A stretch of 64,000 nucleotides of DNA from the NCBI RefSeq assembly GCF_001730525.1, contig NZ_MDFN01000023.1, positions 1 to 64,000 of the forward strand. Reading direction: 5' to 3'. This DNA is from Arcticibacter eurypsychrophilus (GTDB taxonomy: Bacteria > Bacteroidota > Bacteroidia > Sphingobacteriales > Sphingobacteriaceae). A program made the position numbers and the translations under genes. Shown one piece after another: positions 26,044 to 34,838 of the stretch. Numbering within the stretch: position 1 is the first letter of the stretch; every line of letters begins with the position of its first letter. Under the pieces are notes generated by a model. That model did no database searches and was not told where the DNA came from. It saw only the letters and a list, made by a program, of their open reading frames with translations.

Positions 26044-27427
26044 CATTAAACAGATTACTGTCCTGATTCTATTGGGCATTTTAATTACCGGCTGCAAAAA
26101 AGCCGCGGATCAAAGTAGTGTTGAATCGGTTTCAACGACAACGCAGAAGTTACTTAGCCTTGCTGCTAATGACTCTCCTGGACCAATGACCCGGTTTACT
26201 ACTGTGTATAATACCGATTACTTATCTGTAGGAACCGGAGGATTGACCGATGGTAGGGGAGAAATTAGAATTACGGGAACTTTTCCTTTATCCAGTGTCA
26301 CTAAAGCGTATCTCTATTGGCACGGTGAATCCATGGTAACAGACGCAGAGAGTGTTGGAGAATATATATATTTCAATGAAGAAACTGAGGCAGGAACGTG
26401 TATCGGTGTAACAAATATAAATAATGGACCAGACTATCCTCCTTTTCCTGTTCAAATTCAATCCCGCACCTATCGCGCTGATGTAACAGATCGAGTAAAA
26501 GAAGGGGGGAGAATCGTTTCAATACGAGAATTTGACCGGTTAACTGCTGACGGAGCCTCATTAATCTTGTTCTATCAAGATGGGAATAGTAACAATAATC
26601 GGGACATCGTTATATTCAACGGAAACGATTCCAATTTTCAAACATTTCGAAGTTACCCGCTCGATCCCAAAGCAGCCCTTGATCTTAAGGGTTGGGATGT
26701 GGTTTTACCTGGAGTAAAGTACACATCAGGAAAAGTGAATATTTCAATGCATGTGGCTGACGGCCAGGATGCAGAAGAGGGCATAATACAAGTAAACGGC
26801 GGCGCGAATTTGCGTAATCTTTTTAGAGGGCGTTCTGTTCCTGGGGAAATTACACCAATGTCAGTGCGTTATGATATAGTACCTATAGAAGTTTCTGCTT
26901 TCCTCCGTCAGGGAATTCATCCCATACGTTTAACATTGTTGGATTATACTCAAATGGCGGATAAGCTAAGTCTTGTTGTTGTGGTATTTAACCTCCCTAA
27001 AGGAGCGGCACCAGCCAAAATAATTGATGTTCCATTTGATTTTAAACCCGTTCAATGCCCTAATAAACAATCGTTTGATTATCCGGGCACTCAGAAAGCG
27101 GCCATTCTGGGTACGTCGACATTGAATGTGAATCAAATAGACCGTTCAAGCCTTGAACTTAATGGGTTGCCTATTAAAACGACAAGCATACGAGATGTAG
27201 CAGCTCCTTATAGCGGTACTGTAACAAATTGCAGTACCTGTTCCAGCCTTCCAGCAGATGGAATTAAAGATTTGGAATTTGTAATTGACCAGCCTAAAAG
27301 GCTTGGATCATATTCTCCGCAGGATGGTACGGATTGCTTTAAATTGACTTTAACAGGAAAATTGTTACCACAATATGGATCTACTCCAATTGAGGGCGTA
27401 GATTTCATGCAAATGGGTGCATTTTAA
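26027..27427 (+). CDS. Tandem-array surface lipoprotein, copy 1
   Basis: A 466-residue lipoprotein. The signal is followed by lipobox ITGC (Cys23) and KK. The N-terminal domain has the array hallmark blocks: VYNTDYLSVGTGGL, VTKAYLYWHGES, YRADVT, DGASLILFYQDG with NNRDIVIFNGND, GWDVVLPGVKYTSGKV and MHVADGQ. The C-terminal domain (from about 330) follows a pattern known from many bacterial surface proteins: AILGTSTLNVNQIDRSSLELNG, then DGIKDLEF and LTGKLLPQYGSTPIEG. It carries a CSTCS cysteine pair, as copies 3 and 4 do. The function is unknown; the protein is probably a beta-rich outer-membrane-anchored binding or adhesion protein. A 25-bp repeat lies over its start codon. Copy 2 follows after 18 bp. 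Confidence 0.8.
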   Translation: MKNKQTIKQITVLILLGILITGCKKAADQSSVESVSTTTQKLLSLAANDSPGPMTRFTTVYNTDYLSVGTGGLTDGRGEIRITGTFPLSSVTKAYLYWHGESMVTDAESVGEYIYFNEETEAGTCIGVTNINNGPDYPPFPVQIQSRTYRADVTDRVKEGGRIVSIREFDRLTADGASLILFYQDGNSNNNRDIVIFNGNDSNFQTFRSYPLDPKAALDLKGWDVVLPGVKYTSGKVNISMHVADGQDAEEGIIQVNGGANLRNLFRGRSVPGEITPMSVRYDIVPIEVSAFLRQGIHPIRLTLLDYTQMADKLSLVVVVFNLPKGAAPAKIIDVPFDFKPVQCPNKQSFDYPGTQKAAILGTSTLNVNQIDRSSLELNGLPIKTTSIRDVAAPYSGTVTNCSTCSSLPADGIKDLEFVIDQPKRLGSYSPQDGTDCFKLTLTGKLLPQYGSTPIEGVDFMQMGAF

Positions 27428-27445
27428 TTCTAATTAATCATAATT

Positions 27446-28747
27446 ATGAAAACGATATCAATTATCAAGCAGTTGACCCCTCTGCTCGTAGCAGGTAGTC
27501 TAATGTTCGGCTGCAAAAAAGATACAGATCAAAGTACTGTTGAGCCTATTTCAACAATACCACAGCAGTCACTTAGTCTTGCTGCTAATGAGGCGACTGG
27601 ACCAATGACTAAGTTTACAACTGTTTACAATACCGATTATCTATCCGTAGGAACAGGAGGATTGAGAGACGGTTATGGGCAGATTAGAGTAATTGGAACC
27701 TTTCCGTTAAGCGGTGTCAATAAGGCTTATCTCTATTGGCACGGCGGTTCGCCAGCACAAGAGGAAACTGGAAAAACGTTGAAGGTGAACGGGATTACTA
27801 TCACAGGAACCAATATTGGCATAAGCGCCGGGACTGACGAGTATAATTCTTCTGTAACAAATACGCAGGCCTATCGCGCTGATGTAACAGCATTAATAAA
27901 ATCTTCTTCTTCTTCTTCGAGGACTTTTAACCTAAGTGATTTTGGACGGATGAATGCTGGCGGAGCTTCATTGATTTTGTTTTATTCCGATGGAATTAGT
28001 AGCAATAACCGTGATATCGTTATTTTTAATGGAAATGATACGAACGATAATACATTTCAGGGCTACCCTAACAATCCGAATTCGCCTGTTGATCTAACTG
28101 GTTGGGATGTGTTTCTATCAGGAGCAAATTACACGACAGGAAAAGTAAATATTACCATGCATGTGGCAAACGGTGATAAGTGGCCTGACGGTGCATTGTA
28201 TTTAAATGGTATAGATATCGGGGATCAATTATTTAACGGAACAACAGTTCCGGGTGGAACTTCAGCAATGGGCTCGTATTGGGATATACTACCATTAGAG
28301 GTGTCTAGCTACCTGAGTCCAGGGATAAATCCCCTGCGTGTACAAATGCCGGATTATTATGATGATGTGATGAACCTTGTTGTCCTGGTATTTAATTTCC
28401 CTAAAGGAGCGGCACCTGTCAAAGTAATTAAGGTCCCGTTTGATCTTAAACCGATTAGCACCTATGACCCGGGGGGACAAATTGTACGTGCCACATCGGT
28501 CATACTAGGTACATCGACATTTAATGTGACTCAAGTAGACTTGTCCACCCTTAGATTGAATGGGGTTCCTTTTGAAACATCATCAATACGTGATATTTCA
28601 GGAGATGGAGTTAAAGATCTGGAATTGATTTTCAGAACAGCAGTTCAGGATAAGACTTATATTAAAGTGACTTTAACTGGTAAGTTATTACCGCAGTATG
28701 GATCCACTGCAATTGAGGGTATCGGTTATTTTATACCAAGTACTTAG
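27446..28747 (+). CDS. Tandem-array surface lipoprotein, copy 2
   Basis: A 433-residue paralog with lipobox MFGC and the same two-domain layout as copy 1 (VYNTDYLSVGTGGL, AYLYWHGGS, YRADVTALIK, NNRDIVIFNGND, AILGTSTFNV-like and DGVKDLEL). It lacks the CSTCS motif and part of its loop, so it is shorter. It is by far closest to the broken copy 6 at 32375-33518 (shared block ALYLNGIDIGDQLFNGT). A run of TCT/TTC repeats at 27902-27918 encodes a stretch of serines that is longer than in other copies. Probably in one transcript with copies 1 and 3. Not assigned to a named family. Confidence 0.8.
   Translation: MKTISIIKQLTPLLVAGSLMFGCKKDTDQSTVEPISTIPQQSLSLAANEATGPMTKFTTVYNTDYLSVGTGGLRDGYGQIRVIGTFPLSGVNKAYLYWHGGSPAQEETGKTLKVNGITITGTNIGISAGTDEYNSSVTNTQAYRADVTALIKSSSSSSRTFNLSDFGRMNAGGASLILFYSDGISSNNRDIVIFNGNDTNDNTFQGYPNNPNSPVDLTGWDVFLSGANYTTGKVNITMHVANGDKWPDGALYLNGIDIGDQLFNGTTVPGGTSAMGSYWDILPLEVSSYLSPGINPLRVQMPDYYDDVMNLVVLVFNFPKGAAPVKVIKVPFDLKPISTYDPGGQIVRATSVILGTSTFNVTQVDLSTLRLNGVPFETSSIRDISGDGVKDLELIFRTAVQDKTYIKVTLTGKLLPQYGSTAIEGIGYFIPST
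27902..27918 (+). repeat. TCT microsatellite inside copy 2
   Basis: A run of (TCT)n, about five and a half units, encodes consecutive serines after ALIK. The matching place in copy 6 has only about two units, so unit number varies between paralogs by multiples of three and does not break the frame. Confidence 0.7.
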
Positions 28748-28773
28748 TAATCACCAAACACATTCTCATTATC

Positions 28774-30168
28774 ATGAAAATCAACCCAAATAGTAGAAAG
28801 TTGACCATCCTGATTTTGTCAGGTATTTTAATCTTTGGATGTAAAAAAGATACAAATCAAAGTAGTGTTGAATCCGTTGCAACAACATCAGAACATTCAC
28901 TCAGTCTTTCTGCAGTAGCAGCGCCCAGCCCTCTGACTTACCGCAACACTTTTTATAATACCGATTATCTGTCCGTAGGAGTTGGAGGATTTAAGCACAC
29001 TGGTTCTGGCAGTATTGAAATTTTAGGAAATTTTCCATTAAGCAGTGTTACCAAGGTTTACCTCTATTGGCACGGAGAATCGCCTGTAGTAGAAGAGGTT
29101 GGGAAGACTGTAAAGTTAAACGGGACTACCGTTACCGGGACGAATATTGGGATTACTGGGCCAAATAACGGTCTTGATAATGGTACAAGTAAGGAAATAA
29201 ATTCCCAGGCTTATCGCGCTGATGTAACAGCTATAGTAAAATCTTCAGCCACAAGGGAATTCGCTGTAAGTGAATTCGGGCGGCTGGTTGCTGACGGAGC
29301 TTCATTTGTTCTATTCTATTCAGATGGAATTAGCAGTAACAACCGTGATATTGTTCTATTCGATGGGAATGATTCTAAAAAAGGATTTGCTGGTTACCCA
29401 GGCAATCCGAAAGCGCCTTTTGATCCTGCAGGTTGGGATTTTAGTTTATCCGGTGTAAATTATACATCAGGAAAAGTACTTGTGACCATGCATGTGGCTG
29501 ATGGTCAATCTATAAATGAAGGAGACGGTCCTTTTTTTCTTAATTCACAGGAAATCTTTTCAAGATGGGATGCTAATGGAAGTACAGTCGAAGGCGCCAA
29601 TACGTTATTTAGCGCCCGTTGGGATATCATACCAACTGATATAACCCCCTGGCTTCAGCCTGGAGTGAACTCCTTGCGTGTAACAATAAACCAATTACCT
29701 AACCAGGATTTACTGGGCCTTGTAGTGGCCCTGTTTAATCTTCCGAAAGGGGCTGCACCAGTTAACACCATACCCGTTTCTTTTGACTACCGGCCACTTA
29801 ATTGTCCAAATACACTGCGTACTTCGAGTGGTGCAGAAGAAGCAGCCATTCTGGGCTCTTCAACCTTCAATGTGAATCAGGTAGACCTTTCCTCCGTTAA
29901 ACTGAATGGAATTCCTTTCAAGAAATCAAGAGTGATTGATAAATCAGCTCCTTTTAATGGTACTGTTTCCAGTTGCAGTACGTGCTCTACCCTTGCACCG
30001 GATGGTATTAAAGATCTGGAATTTCTGTTTGATAGTCAGCTGTTGTTGAAAACATTGGGTATGGTCAAAGATAAACAATGCATCAAAGTGACCTTAACCG
30101 GTAAGTTATTACCGCAATATGGATCCACTCCTATTAAAGGTGAAGACTATATCCTGATAAGTAAATAG
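28774..30168 (+). CDS. Tandem-array surface lipoprotein, copy 3
   Basis: A 464-residue paralog with lipobox IFGC followed by KKDTNQ. N-terminal domain blocks are FYNTDYLSVGVGGF, VTKVYLYWHGES, YRADVTAIVKS, DGASFVLFYSDG and NNRDIVLFDGND. The C-terminal domain has SSTFNVNQVDLSSVKLNG, SCSTCSTLAPDGIKDLEF and DKQCIKVTLTGKLLPQYG. It is most like copy 4, with which it shares long identical stretches (NCPNTLRTSS, KKSRVIDKSAPF), so copies 3 and 4 come from a recent duplication. Lipid-anchored, probably exposed at the cell surface; function unknown. Confidence 0.8.
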   Translation: MKINPNSRKLTILILSGILIFGCKKDTNQSSVESVATTSEHSLSLSAVAAPSPLTYRNTFYNTDYLSVGVGGFKHTGSGSIEILGNFPLSSVTKVYLYWHGESPVVEEVGKTVKLNGTTVTGTNIGITGPNNGLDNGTSKEINSQAYRADVTAIVKSSATREFAVSEFGRLVADGASFVLFYSDGISSNNRDIVLFDGNDSKKGFAGYPGNPKAPFDPAGWDFSLSGVNYTSGKVLVTMHVADGQSINEGDGPFFLNSQEIFSRWDANGSTVEGANTLFSARWDIIPTDITPWLQPGVNSLRVTINQLPNQDLLGLVVALFNLPKGAAPVNTIPVSFDYRPLNCPNTLRTSSGAEEAAILGSSTFNVNQVDLSSVKLNGIPFKKSRVIDKSAPFNGTVSSCSTCSTLAPDGIKDLEFLFDSQLLLKTLGMVKDKQCIKVTLTGKLLPQYGSTPIKGEDYILISK

Positions 30169-30210
30169 AAATAAATAGCTCAATTGAATCAGTATTTAAA
30201 CACAATTATT

Positions 30211-31635
30211 GTGAAAGCGAAACGATTTTTTAAGGGATTTGCTCTGCTATTTTTGTCAGGTGTTTCAATTTTCGGATGTAAAAAAACTTCTGATCAGAAT
30301 ATCCTTGAACCAGTTTCAACAATAACAGAAAAACCCCTCAGTCTTGCTGAATCAGTTATAGATAGGCCGATGACTTACCGCAACACTTTTTATAATACCG
30401 ATTATTTATCTGTAGGAACTGGAGGTTTGATAGAAATTGGCTCTAATGAGATTAAAGTTCCTGGTACATTTCCTTTAAGAAATGTCACCAGGGCTTATCT
30501 ATATTGGCACATTAATTCGACAGGTTGGGAGTATCGGGCTAATTTAAATTTCAACGGGTACTCCATTTATCCGTCAGTTATTCCTGGCACAATTTTAGGG
30601 ACAACTATTGGGATTGCTGGGCCAAATAACGGAGCAGATGGCAGAATAACTAACGAATTGTTCACTCTGGTCTATCGCGCTGACGTAACAGACGCAGTAA
30701 AAGCTGCATCTTCAAGAATTTTTAAATTTAGAGGGTTCGGGACCGAGTACGAGGATGAATCAAATCCTGTCGGAGCATCATTAGTTATTTTTTATTCGGA
30801 TGGAGACCCCAACAACAACCGTGACATTGTTCTGTTTGATGGTAATGATTCTAATAAAGGTTTTGCTGGATTCCCGGGAAATCCGAATGCACCTTTTGAT
30901 CCTGAAGGTTGGGATGTTCTTTTATCGGGATTAAATTACACAACTGGAAAAGGTATAATGACCATGCATGTGGCTGATGGTCAACAGTGGGAAGATGGTA
31001 ATCTATTTCTGAATTCCCAAAAAATTGCATCAGGATCAATATTTTCCGGAAATACAGTTCCAGGTGCGACTGCCACAAGTAGCGCGCGGTGGGATATAAA
31101 GCCGATCGATATAACACCTTGGCTCCGCCCCGATGTGAAGTCACTGCATGTGACTTTAGATAAGTATGTGGATGATTTACTGAGCCTTGTGATTGTGGTG
31201 TTCAATCTTCCAAAAGGGGCAGCACCGGTAAGCGCAATTCAGGTCCCGTTTGATTACAGGCCGCTTAATTGCCCGAATACATTGCGTACGTCGAGTAGTG
31301 CGGAAGAAGCAGCAATCATGGGCTCTTCAACCTTTGATGTAAGTAAAGTAGATCTTTCTACTGTTAAATTAAATGGGATTCCTTTCAAAAAATCAAGAGT
31401 GATTGATAAGTCAGCTCCTTTTAAAGGGGATGTCACCAGTTGCAGTACTTGCTCCAACCTTGCACCGGATGGTATTAAAGATCTGGAATTTCTTTTTGAT
31501 AGTCAGCTACTGTTAAAAACAATGGGTACAGTGCAAGATAAACAATGTGTTAAAGTGACCTTGACCGGTAAGTTATTACCGCAATATGGATCTACTCCTA
31601 TTAAGGGGGAGGATTACATTGTAATCAGTAAATAA
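30211..31635 (+). CDS. Tandem-array surface lipoprotein, copy 4
   Basis: A 474-residue paralog. The start is taken at GTG 30211 because from there the signal peptide (MKAKRFFKGFALLFLSGVSIFGC) lines up with those of the other copies; a TTG at 30184 is the alternative. The lipobox is IFGC followed by KKTSDQ. Both domains are complete: FYNTDYLSVGTGGL, YLYWH, YRADVTDAVKA, NNRDIVLFDGND, SSTFDVSKVDLSTVKLNG, CSTCS, DGIKDLEF, LTGKLLPQYGSTPIKG. It differs from copy 3 mainly in the first half, where it has insertions (VIPGTILGTTIG, FGTEYEDESNPV). It is co-oriented with its neighbours and separated by about 42 bp on each side. Confidence 0.8.
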   Translation: MKAKRFFKGFALLFLSGVSIFGCKKTSDQNILEPVSTITEKPLSLAESVIDRPMTYRNTFYNTDYLSVGTGGLIEIGSNEIKVPGTFPLRNVTRAYLYWHINSTGWEYRANLNFNGYSIYPSVIPGTILGTTIGIAGPNNGADGRITNELFTLVYRADVTDAVKAASSRIFKFRGFGTEYEDESNPVGASLVIFYSDGDPNNNRDIVLFDGNDSNKGFAGFPGNPNAPFDPEGWDVLLSGLNYTTGKGIMTMHVADGQQWEDGNLFLNSQKIASGSIFSGNTVPGATATSSARWDIKPIDITPWLRPDVKSLHVTLDKYVDDLLSLVIVVFNLPKGAAPVSAIQVPFDYRPLNCPNTLRTSSSAEEAAIMGSSTFDVSKVDLSTVKLNGIPFKKSRVIDKSAPFKGDVTSCSTCSNLAPDGIKDLEFLFDSQLLLKTMGTVQDKQCVKVTLTGKLLPQYGSTPIKGEDYIVISK

Positions 31636-31677
31636 ACGGTCACCTCCCTCAGTTTAAACAGAACCAAAAATACGAAC

Positions 31678-33518
31678 ATGAAAACCAACCCAATCTTTCA
31701 GAAGTCAACCATTCTGCTCCTGTCCTGTATTCTCATCTTCGGTTGTAAAAATACGACAGACGAAAATAGTGTTGAAGCTGTTTCATCTGCAGAAAAGAAA
31801 CTTAGTCTTGCTAAAGGATATGGAACCAAGTCTGGATGTGTGGATTGCGACATCAAAAATAGTACGCAGACGCAGAGTAGAGCACAGATTACTGCGACTA
31901 CCGAACCCATCCATCACTTCAATACTTTTTATAATACCGATTATTTATCCGTAGGTGTTGGAGGATTGAGAGATGTGGTAATGGACAAATCCGGGTAACC
32001 GGAACCTTTCCATTGGGAAACGTGAACAAGGCTTATCTCTATTGGGACGGGTTATCAAATTCTACAGAAGTAGATAAACCGGTATGGACCTCAAAAGTTA
32101 CGTTTAATTCGACCGGCGTTATTGGAACCCCTATCGGTATATCATCGTCCAATTGCTGGCCATATCACCAAAGTCAGTCCCATCGTGCCGATGTGACTAA
32201 TATCGTCAAATCTGCAAGTTCACGAACTTTTACGTTCAGTGCTCAGCCTTTAAGTGACCTGAATACAAACGGCGCTTCATTAATCCTGTTTTATTCAGAT
32301 GGAATGAGCAGCAACAACAGGGATATTGCTCTATATGAAGGGAATGATGCCATTACTTCGTTTCCCGGATACCGACTAAGTTTACTACCGTTTACAATAC
32401 CGATTATGTATCCGTAGGAACCGGAGGATTGAGAGACGGTTATGGGCAGATCAAAGTAATTGGAACCTTTCCCTTAAGCGGTGTCACTAAGGCTTATCTC
32501 TATTGGCACTGCGGTTCGCCATTAGAAGAGGAAACTGGGAAAACGCTGAAGTTAAACGGGATTACTATTACAGGAACCAATATTGGCATAAGTGCTGTGA
32601 ATAACCGGTATAATTCTCCTGTAACAAATACGCAGGCCTATCGCGCTGATGTAACAGCAACAATAAAATCTTCTTCGAGGACTTTTAACCTAAGTGATTT
32701 TGGGCAGTTCAATGCTGGCGGAGCTTCATTGATCTTGTTTTATTCCGATGGAATTAGTAGTAATAACCGTAATATCGTTATTCTTAATGGAAATGACTCG
32801 AATCGTGGTACATTTCGGGGTTACCCGGGCAATCCAAATTCGCCTGTTGATTTACATGGTTGGGATGTATTTTTATCAGGAGCCAATTACACGACAGGAA
32901 AAGTAAACATTACCATGCATGTGGCAGACGGTGATATGTGGCCCGACGGTGCATTGTATTTAAATGGTATAGATATCGGAGATCAATTGTTTAACGGAAC
33001 AACAGTTCCAGGTGGAACTTCAACAATGGGCTCGTATTGGAATATACTACCTTTAGAGGTGTCCAGCCACCTGAGTCCAGGAATAAACCCCTTGCGTATA
33101 CAAATGCCGTATTATGATGATGATGTGCTGGGCCTTGTTGTCCTGGTATTTAATTTCCCTAAAGGAGCGGCACCTGTCAAAGTAATTAAAGCGCCATTTG
33201 ATCTCAAAACGGTTCGCTTATATGATTCGGAGGGACAAATTGCACGTGCCGCATCGGTCATACTGGGTACATCGACATTTGATGTGACTCAAGTAGACTT
33301 GTCCACCCTCAGACTGAATGGGGTTCCTTTTGAAATAGCAAGAATACGGGATGTTTCGGCAGATGGAGTTAAAGATCTGGACTTGAGTTTAAGAACAGAA
33401 ACTATTGGATGCGGTTCAGGATAAGAATTATATTAAAGTGACATTGACTGGCAGGTTATTACCGAAATATGGATCCACTGCAATTGAGGCTGTGGATTAT
33501 TTTATTCCAAGTAACTAG
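31678..33518 (+). pseudogene. Chimeric broken lipoprotein, copies 5 and 6
   Basis: The unit starts as a normal array lipoprotein (lipobox IFGC, Cys23) with an extra segment containing SGCVDCD. A single missing G near 31975 shifts the frame inside GGLRD; the next frame carries on correctly (NKAYLYWDG, HRADVTNIVKS, NNRDIALYEGND) up to FPGY near 32371. There the sequence jumps to the start of another copy's mature domain (TKFTTVYNTDYVSVGTGGL), which continues almost as copy 2 until a second frameshift near 33405; the true C-terminus (QDKNYIKVTLTG..., YFIPSN) is in another frame and ends at 33518. So at least two frameshifts and one deletion fusion are present. It cannot make the full-length protein. 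Confidence 0.85.
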
Positions 33519-33608
33519 TAGTTGTTTTCAAATTCAACACGAACATCGATACTTATAAGGTTGATAGGCAATTTCGAAATTATGAAAAAAAGAGCTAATG
33601 GAAAAACA

Positions 33609-33629
33609 TAGATTTGCTATGTATGTTTG
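33609..33629 (+). promoter_or_regulatory. Two possible -7 boxes before yceI
   Basis: TAGATTTG (33609-33616) and TATGTTTG (33622-33629) both match TAnnTTTG within the 100 bp before the YceI start. No convincing -33 element was found for either. Confidence 0.4.
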
Positions 33630-33652
33630 AACTACATCAAAGAAACCCAAAA

Positions 33653-34228
33653 ATGAAAAAGCTATTATTTGCAATTATCGGTGCCACTTTATTCTCAGCG
33701 ACCGTTGTCGGACAGACTTCTTACACTTTGGATAAATATCATTCCAGAGTTAATTTCAGTGCAACTCATTTTGGAATCTCGCATGTGGAAGGTAACTTCA
33801 AAATCATCGACGCCACTCTAGTGAGCAAAAAAGCGGATTTAACCGATGCGGTGATCACTTTTAAGGCAGATGTAAATTCCATTAACACTGAAGTTGAGTA
33901 CCGGGACAAAGATCTTAAAAGTGCAAATTATTTTGACGCTGCTAAATATCCTGAGCTTACGTTTAAAAGTACCTCGTTTAGAAAAGTAGCTGGAAAAAAT
34001 TACCTTTTATCAGGCAACATGACGATTCATGGTGTGACTAAACCTGTTGTTTTACGTGTCATTTTCAATGGTACAGCTATCACTGCAATGAAAAAACTAA
34101 CAGCCGGCTTCACGCTTAGCGGTTTCATCAACCGTGTAGATTTCGGTGTGGGTGGCGATCCGCTCACCTCTGGTGTCAGCAATAAGATCGATTTAACAGC
34201 TAATGTGGAGTTCACTATCACCAAGTAA
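33653..34228 (+). CDS. yceI: YceI-family periplasmic protein
   Basis: A 191-residue protein; the start at ATG 33653 gives a clean signal peptide (MKKLLFAIIGATLFSATVVGQ), whereas an upstream ATG at 33614 would add 13 unlikely residues. The mature part is the YceI lipocalin-like barrel: YTLDKYHSRVNFSATHFGISHVEGNF, DVNSINTEVEYRDKDLKSANYFDAAKYPELTF and the C-terminal VEFTI. YceI proteins bind isoprenoid-type lipids and are linked to stress or polyisoprenoid transport. A VOC dioxygenase-like gene follows after 16 bp, likely in the same operon. Confidence 0.92.
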   Translation: MKKLLFAIIGATLFSATVVGQTSYTLDKYHSRVNFSATHFGISHVEGNFKIIDATLVSKKADLTDAVITFKADVNSINTEVEYRDKDLKSANYFDAAKYPELTFKSTSFRKVAGKNYLLSGNMTIHGVTKPVVLRVIFNGTAITAMKKLTAGFTLSGFINRVDFGVGGDPLTSGVSNKIDLTANVEFTITK

Positions 34229-34244
34229 TTGTTCAAGATAAATC

Positions 34245-34733
34245 ATGAATTCTCCTTATAAAATACCATCCGAGACGCGAATCGGACATGTTCATCTGAA
34301 AGTGGCTGACCTTAAACGTTCCCTGGCTTTTTACTGTGATTTACTTGGTTTTGAGCTGATGGTATCCTATGGAGACGAAGCCGCTTTTATTTCTGCTGGC
34401 GGTTATCATCACCATATCGGTTTAAATACCTGGGATAGCAAAAATGCCCCTCCTGCCACAAGAGATGGCGTTGGGCTTTACCATACCGCGATTTTATATC
34501 CTGAAAGAAGGGACCTGGCAGCCATTTATCAAAGGTTGCTTGATGCAAAACATCCTAATATCGGTGCTTCTGATCATGGTGTATCAGAAGCGCTATATTT
34601 GAGAGACCCTGATAATAACGGTGTAGAATTATACTGGGATAGACCAAAGGAATTGTGGCCAAGGCTTGAAGATGGCTCTTTGACGATGTTTGTAAATCCG
34701 CTTAATTTTGAAAGCTTACTAGCCGAGTTGTAA
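34245..34733 (+). CDS. VOC-family dioxygenase/glyoxalase-like protein
   Basis: A 162-residue cytoplasmic protein with a vicinal-oxygen-chelate fold. The N-terminal block GHVHLKVADLKRSLAFYCDLLGFEL holds a metal His, GVGLYHTAILYPERRDLAAIYQRLL starts the second module with another His, and NGVELYWDRP supplies the Glu ligand. This combination resembles extradiol-type catechol dioxygenases and related short one-domain forms rather than glyoxalase I; the substrate is not clear. It follows yceI by 16 bp. Confidence 0.8.
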   Translation: MNSPYKIPSETRIGHVHLKVADLKRSLAFYCDLLGFELMVSYGDEAAFISAGGYHHHIGLNTWDSKNAPPATRDGVGLYHTAILYPERRDLAAIYQRLLDAKHPNIGASDHGVSEALYLRDPDNNGVELYWDRPKELWPRLEDGSLTMFVNPLNFESLLAEL

Positions 34734-34838
34734 GTATTTACCATTGTATTCATAAAAAATAATAAAAATTGCCTTAAGGGAGTTTCATAAAGTTAATGTA
34801 ACATAGACTTAATTTGATTTTAGGCATTTTTGCAGTAC

